Below are positions 59,238 to 64,000 of a DNA stretch of 64,000 bases, piece by piece (the first letter of the stretch is position 1; each line of letters opens with the position of its first letter). The DNA is from Cellulomonas timonensis (GTDB lineage Bacteria; Actinomycetota; Actinomycetes; Actinomycetales; Cellulomonadaceae), in contig NZ_FCOT01000010.1 of assembly GCF_900046455.1 (NCBI RefSeq), positions 186,001 through 250,000 on the forward strand. The letters run 5' to 3'. The notes beneath the pieces are model-generated. The model made no database searches, had not been told where the DNA came from, and saw only the letters and a list, made by a program, of their open reading frames with translations. The translations under genes were made by a program, and so were the position numbers.

Positions 59238-60184
59238 GAGGGCTGGTCGGCGCTCTGCCGCGTGGGGGTCAATCCTCGCGCCTCGAGGAAGGTCTCGTAG
59301 TCGCGGATGTAGTCGTCTGAGTCATACGGCAGCGAGGCGAAGACCCCGAGCACCGCGTTGGCGCTGTATCGGTACTGGGTCCCCCACACCATCGCCGGCA
59401 TGTACAGGCCGAGGTCCGGCCGGTCGAGGACGACCTCCTGGCGCTGGACGCCGTCATCGACCACGCAGGTGACCGATCCGCTCAAACTGACGAGGAACTG
59501 CTCGCACTTGCGATGGGCATGCGCCCCCCGCACGTCGCGGGTGGGCACGTCGAAGACAGTGAAGTAGCGCGCGGGCCGGAACGGGAGCTCGTCGTCCAGC
59601 TCGGTGGAGACGAGGGAGCCCCGCAGGTCGTCGGCACGTCGCAGAGCGACCGTCGCAGCCCCGGCTATCAGGCTCTGGGGCATGGCCGGGACCTGGGCGG
59701 CACGGGGCGCCTCGGCACTGGGCCCGTAGCCGATGATGCGCGCCGGGTTCCCCACCACCACGGCGTTCGCCGGGACGTCCTTTGTCACCACAGCCCCCGC
59801 GCCCACCATCGCGCCTCGTCCCACGTGGATTCCGGGAAGGATGACGGCCCCGCCCCCCAGCGACGCCCCCTGGTCGATGCGCGTCGTCGGGAACGACTCG
59901 GGGTACTGCCTGCTGCGGGGGAACCGGTCGTTGGTGAACGTCACGTTGGGCCCGACGAACACGTCGTCCGCGAGCCGGATGCCGTCCCACAGCTGGACAC
60001 CGCTCTTGATCGTGACGCGATCGCCGACGACGACGTCGTTCTCGATGAACACGTGGTCGCAGATGTTGCAGTCGGCGCCGATCACAGCCCCCGCGAGGAC
60101 GTGGGCGAAAGCCCACACCCGAGTACCGCGCCCGACGCTCGCCGTCTCGCAGACACCCAGCTCATGCACGAAGAAGTCGGTCAC
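59234..60184 (-). CDS. WxcM-like bifunctional acetyltransferase / 3,4-ketoisomerase, copy 2
   Basis: This 316-residue paralogue of the 37.7-38.6 kb gene has the same two-domain order: a left-handed beta-helix acetyltransferase (about 1-152, T-R-V-W-A-F-A-H-V, V-T-F-T-N-D-R-F-P-R-S, G-A-G-A-V-V-T-K-D-V-P) and an FdtA-type cupin with G-A-H-A-H. By eye the two copies agree at about two-thirds of positions. The GTG start overlaps the GtrA stop (GTGA), and the stop overlaps YfhO-like 2. This copy is in the operon with the DegT aminotransferase that uses its product, so it is the likely pathway enzyme; copy 1 may be redundant or act on another sugar. Confidence 0.88.
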   Translation of the reverse strand: MTDFFVHELGVCETASVGRGTRVWAFAHVLAGAVIGADCNICDHVFIENDVVVGDRVTIKSGVQLWDGIRLADDVFVGPNVTFTNDRFPRSRQYPESFPTTRIDQGASLGGGAVILPGIHVGRGAMVGAGAVVTKDVPANAVVVGNPARIIGYGPSAEAPRAAQVPAMPQSLIAGAATVALRRADDLRGSLVSTELDDELPFRPARYFTVFDVPTRDVRGAHAHRKCEQFLVSLSGSVTCVVDDGVQRQEVVLDRPDLGLYMPAMVWGTQYRYSANAVLGVFASLPYDSDDYIRDYETFLEARGLTPTRQSADQPS

Positions 60185-60588
60185 GACGTCATCCCCTCTT
60201 GCTGTCGGACCGCCTGTCCAGGCGCCGTCCGTCGAACGATCAGAAGCCCGCCCAGGAAGGTCAAGGGCGCGGTGACCAGCACGACAAGCCCCGAGTATCC
60301 CGGTGGCAAGCCCTGGCCGACGGCGACAGCGAGGACCCCCAGGCCCACGACGTAGACGCCGATGTACATGGCCACATATTGCAGGATCTGCGCGCGCGCC
60401 ATCTCGACGCGGTAGACGAAACGCCCGGCCATGAACGTCGAGAACAGGATTCCGAGGGCGAACACCACGGTGTAGGCCAACCCCGGGGCGATGACGAGGG
60501 AGAGGAGCGACAACAGCACACCGGTCACCAGCGTGTTGGCGCCGCCCACCACGCCGAACCGCAACGCGGATCCCAGCAGCGCCCGCAT
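60181..60588 (-). CDS. GtrA-like membrane protein
   Basis: This 135-residue protein has four hydrophobic helices and the GtrA signature R-F-G-V-V-G-G-A-N-T-L near the start. GtrA proteins are thought to move polyprenyl-phosphate-linked sugars across the membrane, working with a GtrB-type GT2, which here is the gene just upstream. ATG 60588 is chosen; GTG 60603 would overlap the previous gene by 14 bases. Start context is weak in both cases. The stop overlaps the WxcM-like 2 start. Confidence 0.86.
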   Translation of the reverse strand: MRALLGSALRFGVVGGANTLVTGVLLSLLSLVIAPGLAYTVVFALGILFSTFMAGRFVYRVEMARAQILQYVAMYIGVYVVGLGVLAVAVGQGLPPGYSGLVVLVTAPLTFLGGLLIVRRTAPGQAVRQQEGMTS

Positions 60589-60589
60589 C

Positions 60590-61549
60590 TCAGTCGAGCG
60601 CACGTGCGAAGACCTTGTTGCTCATCACGATGGAGGACGGCCGCCGCTTGCTGTTCTCATAGGTGCGCCAGACGTACGAGCCCACCACCCCCAGGCCGTA
60701 CAGGAGCGTGAAGGTCGACAGCAAGATGGTCAGCATCAGCGGCGCGTAGCCGCTGACGGCGATCCGGTCTGCCGCCCATCCGACGAAGACGATGACGCTC
60801 GCGAGGATCGTCAGCACCATCCCCCCGGCGCCGATGCCGGTGAGGACCGAGATGGGCAGGTCCGTGAAGGAGAACACCGAGTCCAGCAGGTAGCGGATCC
60901 GCCGGTGCATCGTCCACCCGCTCTTCCCGTGCTCGCGCTTCGAGCGCGAGTAGGGCGCCTCGGCCCTGCGGTACCCCACCCAGTACAGCAGCCCCACCAG
61001 GCTCGAGTGCGACTCGTCGAGCGCGAGCAGCTGTCGGGCGACATCCCGGGTGCAGCCGAACACGTCGACGCCGCCTCGAGGGATCTCGGGCTCGATCAGC
61101 TTGCGGTAGAGGTTCCAGAAGCTCCGCGACATGAACGACGAGAGCGCGGGGTCCTCACGTGACTCGCGCCGGCCGACGACCACATCGAACTCGCCCGTGT
61201 CCAGCGTCTCGAAGAAGGTCAGCATGAGCTCCGGCGGCTCCTGCAGATCCGCCGCCATCACCCCGATGAACTCACCGCGGGCGGCTGCCAGGCCGGTGCG
61301 GATCGCGGCGAACGACCCGAAGTTCCGCGAGTGGTAGATCAGCTGTGAGTCGATCGTCGATGCGGGGAGCACCTTCTCGAGGACCAACGCCGACCGATCA
61401 GGCGAGCTGTCGATGACGAACACCACCTCGAGCCGGCCGTCCAGCTGGAGGGAGATCTCCTCGAGCCGCCGGGTGACGCTCTCGACAGTGCCCTCGTTCC
61501 CGTAGACCGGGACGACGACCGAGTACTTGATGTCTTCGGTGGAGGACAC
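60590..61549 (-). CDS. Glycosyltransferase family 2, GtrB/ArnC-like
   Basis: This 319-residue protein has a GT2 domain with V-V-V-P-V-Y-G-N-E-G-T-V, V-V-F-V-I-D-S-S-P-D-R, S-R-N-F-G-S-F-A-A-I-R-T-G and A-A-D-L-Q-E-P-P-E-L, the D-L-Q metal site typical of polyprenyl-phosphate glycosyltransferases. Two C-terminal transmembrane helices (about 235-290) follow. It would transfer a sugar, here perhaps the 3-acetamido sugar, to polyprenyl phosphate; GtrA next to it would then flip the product. It starts two bases after the aminotransferase stop. The donor specificity is inferred from its position in the operon only. Confidence 0.9.
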   Translation of the reverse strand: MSSTEDIKYSVVVPVYGNEGTVESVTRRLEEISLQLDGRLEVVFVIDSSPDRSALVLEKVLPASTIDSQLIYHSRNFGSFAAIRTGLAAARGEFIGVMAADLQEPPELMLTFFETLDTGEFDVVVGRRESREDPALSSFMSRSFWNLYRKLIEPEIPRGGVDVFGCTRDVARQLLALDESHSSLVGLLYWVGYRRAEAPYSRSKREHGKSGWTMHRRIRYLLDSVFSFTDLPISVLTGIGAGGMVLTILASVIVFVGWAADRIAVSGYAPLMLTILLSTFTLLYGLGVVGSYVWRTYENSKRRPSSIVMSNKVFARALD

Positions 61550-61551
61550 GG

Positions 61552-62646
61552 TCAGTAGCTCGCCAATGCGCCACAGACGCGGTCGACCTCGTCCGGCGTC
61601 ATCTCCGCGAAGCAGGGGAGCGTGAGGATCCTGTCGGCCAGCGACGCTGTCACCGGGAGGGAGACGTCGGCGTACTCATCGCGGAAGGCGTCCTGCAGGT
61701 GGTCCGGGACGGGGTAGTGCACGTCCGTCCTGATGAGGTGGCTCTCCAGGTGCTCGCGGAGCCTCGCGCGATCGTCCGCGACGACCACCGCGAGGTGCCC
61801 GACGTGCCCGGCGCCCTCGGCGGGGAGGACCCGGACGCCGCTCGCACCGACTGCGGCGTATCGCTGGATGATGCCGCGCCTGGCCTCGTTCTGTGCGCTC
61901 AGGAGGGGCATGCGCGTGCGCAGCACCGCAGCCTGCGCCTCGTCCAGCCGCGAGTTGCGGCCACCGTCGACGCCGATGCGGTACTTGGCGTCCCAGCCGT
62001 ACTGGCGCAGCGCGCGCAGCCTCGCGGCGATCTCCTCGGACGAGGTCGTCACCGCTCCCCCGTCGCCGAGCGCGCCGAGGTTCTTCGTCGGGTAGAAGCT
62101 GAAGGCCGCGGCGTCGGCCCGCGAGCCCACCGGTCCCTCGTCCGTGCGGGCGCCGATCGCCTGCGCGCAGTCCTCGACCACACGGATCCCACGCGGCTCG
62201 CACACAGCCCGCACGGCGGCGACGTCGGCCGCGCGCCCGTACAGGTGCGTCACGACCACGACTCCCACGCGCTCGTCCAGGACCTTGAGGAGGGCGTCGG
62301 GGTCGACGAGGTGCGTCTGAGCGTCGACGTCGACGTACCGCACCGTGAACCCCCCGCGCCGAGCCGCCGTGGTGGTGTACCCCCCGCAGTTGGCGGCGGT
62401 GACGACCACATCGCGGCCACCCGGCATTGTGGCGCGGAGCATCAGCTCCAGAGCGTCCGTGCCGGAGGCGACCGCCACCGCGTCAGTGGCTCCCACCAGC
62501 GCCGCCAGCTCCGCCTCGAAGGCGGCGTGCTCAGGCCCCATCACCACATAGCTGGAGTCGAGCACCCGAGACCAGGCGCCCTCCAGGGCAGCCCGCTGCT
62601 CGTTGATAGCCCTGGACAGGTCGTTCATGGGAACCCACTGCTGCAC
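61552..62646 (-). CDS. DegT/DnrJ/EryC1 family PLP sugar aminotransferase (FdtB-like)
   Basis: This 364-residue PLP enzyme has the substrate loop A-S-G-T-D-A-L (residues 60-66), V-V-E-D-C-A-Q-A-I-G-A with the Asp that holds the pyridine N, and the PLP Lys188 in S-F-Y-P-T-K-N-L-G. Such enzymes aminate keto groups of nucleotide sugars. FdtB adds the amino group at C3 of the FdtA product; WxcM-like 2 three genes downstream carries that isomerase and the acetyltransferase. dTDP-Fuc3NAc or Qui3NAc is therefore the expected product (inference). GTG 62646 has GAGG seven bases upstream. It is the first gene of the five-gene operon. Confidence 0.88.
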   Translation of the reverse strand: MQQWVPMNDLSRAINEQRAALEGAWSRVLDSSYVVMGPEHAAFEAELAALVGATDAVAVASGTDALELMLRATMPGGRDVVVTAANCGGYTTTAARRGGFTVRYVDVDAQTHLVDPDALLKVLDERVGVVVVTHLYGRAADVAAVRAVCEPRGIRVVEDCAQAIGARTDEGPVGSRADAAAFSFYPTKNLGALGDGGAVTTSSEEIAARLRALRQYGWDAKYRIGVDGGRNSRLDEAQAAVLRTRMPLLSAQNEARRGIIQRYAAVGASGVRVLPAEGAGHVGHLAVVVADDRARLREHLESHLIRTDVHYPVPDHLQDAFRDEYADVSLPVTASLADRILTLPCFAEMTPDEVDRVCGALASY

Positions 62647-62732
62647 CGCAACCTCAATCCTCTAGCGCCGCGCCGCCGGCTGGATCCGGCACCCCGCAAG
62701 GTCCTGCGACCCGTCGCCCGACGAGCGGGCCG

Positions 62733-62738
62733 ATTCTA
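62733..62738 (-). promoter_or_regulatory. -10 box TAGAAT upstream of the aminotransferase operon
   Basis: On the minus strand TAGAAT fits TAnnnT and would give a leader of about 80 bases before GTG 62646. No good -35 at the right distance. Confidence 0.35.
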
Positions 62739-62831
62739 GCGGGTTGGGTGGGAAGGGCTGCGAATCGTCCGTGCCGCCGGCGCCCCACACCTGCGTGAAC
62801 GCCGCCGAGAATCGCGTCACGGGGGCGCCGG

Positions 62832-62837
62832 TACCCT
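62832..62837 (+). promoter_or_regulatory. -10 box TACCCT, leaderless promoter
   Basis: TACCCT is followed by six bases and GTG 62844. The ATG at 62838 abuts the box, so it would lie upstream of the transcript start. Confidence 0.58.
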
Positions 62838-62843
62838 ATGGGC

Positions 62844-63587
62844 GTGACTGTCCCGCTCCCACGCCGTGTCCTCGTCGTCATCCCCGCATGGAATGAGCAG
62901 GACGCTCTCCCGGGCGTGCTGGCCGAGGTCGACGAGACGGTCGCGAATGTGGACATCCTCGTCGTCAACGACGGCTCGACGGACCGCACCTCCGAGGTCG
63001 CGCGACGCTGCGGCGTCCCCGTCCTCGACCTTCCCATCAACCTGGGGGTGGGCGGCGCGATGCGTGCCGGCTTCAAGTACGCGCAACGCCACGGCTACGA
63101 CGTGGTCGTCCAGTTGGACGCCGACGGACAGCACGACCCGCGCGACGTGCCCCGGCTGGTGGACCTCCTCACACAGGAGGACGCCGACCTGGTCATCGGG
63201 GCCCGGTTCGCCGGTCGGGGGAACTACACAGCCCGTGGGCCCCGCCGGTGGGCCATGCGCGGCCTGTCGTGGGTGCTCTCCCGGGTCACCGGCACCCAGC
63301 TTACCGACAGCACCTCGGGGTTCAAGGCCGCCGGCCCCCGGGCGATCGCGCTCTTCGCGCCGAGCTATCCCGCGGAATATCTCGGGGACACCATCGAGTC
63401 ACTGGTCATCGCGGCCCGCGCGAAGCTCCGCGTCCGCCAGATCCCGGTCGAGATGCGCGCCCGGGCGGGCGGGAGCCCCTCCCACAACCCGGTGCGCGCG
63501 AGCCTGTTCCTCCTGCGGGCTGTGCTCGCACTTCTCATCGCCCTGAGCCGTCCGGCCACAGGCGCCCGTCTGGCGGAGGACGCATGA
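62844..63587 (+). CDS. Glycosyltransferase family 2, DPM1-like
   Basis: This 247-residue GT2 has V-V-I-P-A-W-N-E-Q-D, I-L-V-V-N-D-G-S-T-D-R-T, N-L-G-V-G-G-A-M-R-A-G-F, and Q-L-D-A-D-G-Q-H-D-P, the D-x-D-G-Q motif of DPM1-type polyprenyl-phosphate sugar synthases. D-S-T-S-G-F-K-A follows. It lacks C-terminal membrane helices. GTG 62844 is preferred over ATG 62838 because the -10 box TACCCT lies six bases before it. The stop overlaps a DUF2304 gene (ATGA), a pairing common in actinobacteria. It is divergent from the aminotransferase operon. Confidence 0.88.
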   Translation: MTVPLPRRVLVVIPAWNEQDALPGVLAEVDETVANVDILVVNDGSTDRTSEVARRCGVPVLDLPINLGVGGAMRAGFKYAQRHGYDVVVQLDADGQHDPRDVPRLVDLLTQEDADLVIGARFAGRGNYTARGPRRWAMRGLSWVLSRVTGTQLTDSTSGFKAAGPRAIALFAPSYPAEYLGDTIESLVIAARAKLRVRQIPVEMRARAGGSPSHNPVRASLFLLRAVLALLIALSRPATGARLAEDA

Positions 63588-63985
63588 CCGGGTACATCGC
63601 ATCGCTGGCGCTTGCCGGCGTCACGCTCTTCGTGATCCTGCTCCTGATGCGCAGTCGGCGCATCAGGGAGAAGTACGCGGCGATCTGGATCGTCATCGCC
63701 ATCATCACCGGCGTCGTCGGCCTCGTGCCGAGCCTGCTCACCTGGACGGCCTCGCAGCTCGGCTTCGAGGCGCCGGTCAACCTGCTCTTCTTCGCCGCCA
63801 TGCTCGTGCTGCTGCTCATCTCCGTGCAGTACAGCGTGGAGCTGTCGACGCTGGAGGAGGAGGTGCGGACGCTCGCCGAGGAGGTCGCGCTCCTCCGGCT
63901 CGACGTGGAGGATGTCCGCTCGGACACCGCACTGCCGTCGACCGCCGCCCACGAGGACGACAGCAGCGGCTCACGGCTGTCCTGA
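63584..63985 (+). CDS. DUF2304 family membrane protein
   Basis: This 133-residue protein has three hydrophobic helices (about residues 3-21, 34-52 and 62-80) with the intervening R-S-R-R-I-R-E-K-Y-A-A-I-W that defines DUF2304. A C-terminal coiled-coil-like helix (S-V-E-L-S-T-L-E-E-E-V-R-T-L-A-E-E-V) and an acidic tail follow. DUF2304 genes regularly follow DPM1-like GT2 genes, as here with an ATGA overlap, and their products may anchor the enzyme at the membrane (inference). The window ends 15 bases after the stop. Confidence 0.87.
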   Translation: MTGYIASLALAGVTLFVILLLMRSRRIREKYAAIWIVIAIITGVVGLVPSLLTWTASQLGFEAPVNLLFFAAMLVLLLISVQYSVELSTLEEEVRTLAEEVALLRLDVEDVRSDTALPSTAAHEDDSSGSRLS

Positions 63986-64000
63986 GCCCCTGAGCCAGGC

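Noticed and set aside
57888-59300. A 470-codon plus-strand frame
   Set aside because: It lies antisense to YfhO-like 2, is His/Arg/Gly-rich and has no family pattern.

Overview
The window is chromosomal DNA of a high-GC Gram-positive bacterium. Very high GC, frequent GTG starts, 4-base ATGA/GTGA overlaps, a WhiB regulator, DUF3499, TIGR03089 and DUF5719 proteins all point to Actinomycetota. The gene content suggests Micrococcales, possibly a Cellulomonas relative (inference). I see no rRNA, tRNA, CRISPR array, transposase or integrase.

Region 1 (1-7.9 kb) is the widespread actinobacterial membrane/stress-type cluster: a 5'-truncated membrane protein, DUF4129, DUF4350, MoxR AAA+ ATPase and DUF58, then an AlkZ-type winged-helix protein and a divergent SpoIIM-like/RDD pair. 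The start of moxR is broken by long G and C homopolymers. Region 2 (7.9-13.1 kb) has S-adenosylhomocysteine hydrolase facing a glycine-betaine ABC transporter (proVWX) across a 530-base gene-free regulatory region. Region 3 (13.1-24.6 kb) resembles the conserved sahH-manB-whiB neighbourhood of Streptomyces and Mycobacterium: a CDF transporter, Trm112-like protein, manB, galE, a CxxC protein, DUF3499, a degenerate zincin, a GT2, DUF5719, a giant membrane GT2 and WhiB.

Region 4 (24.7-63.98 kb) is a large cell-surface glycan locus. It opens with a DMT protein facing a tightly coupled PIG-V/GT2/YdjC-deacetylase/methyltransferase operon. Three unrecognised polytopic proteins follow, beginning in AT-richer DNA, then TIGR03089, manA and a dTDP-rhamnose 4-epimerase-like gene. 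Nucleotide-sugar genes include rmlD, rmlC and rmlA, and a set for a dTDP-3-acetamido-3,6-dideoxyhexose: a DegT aminotransferase plus two WxcM-like fused acetyltransferase/3,4-ketoisomerases. Each WxcM copy is translationally coupled to a paralogous YfhO-like membrane protein, and the two cassettes are 19 kb apart on opposite strands. No rmlB is present. Assembly genes include several GT2 and GT4 transferases, a methyltransferase-GT2 fusion, a Wzx-type flippase, a DUF2142 protein, GtrA, DUF2304, and a secreted lysozyme-like protein with near-identical 321-bp tandem repeats.

Together the locus can be read as building dTDP-rhamnose, a 3-acetamido sugar and perhaps 6-deoxy-talose, assembling them on a lipid carrier, flipping the product and placing it in the wall. 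Four strong hairpin terminators divide the transcription units. About nine genes have an actinobacterial -10 box (TAnnnT) only 6-9 bases before the start, so leaderless mRNAs are common and revise several start sites. All functions were assigned by reading motifs; no database search was run.
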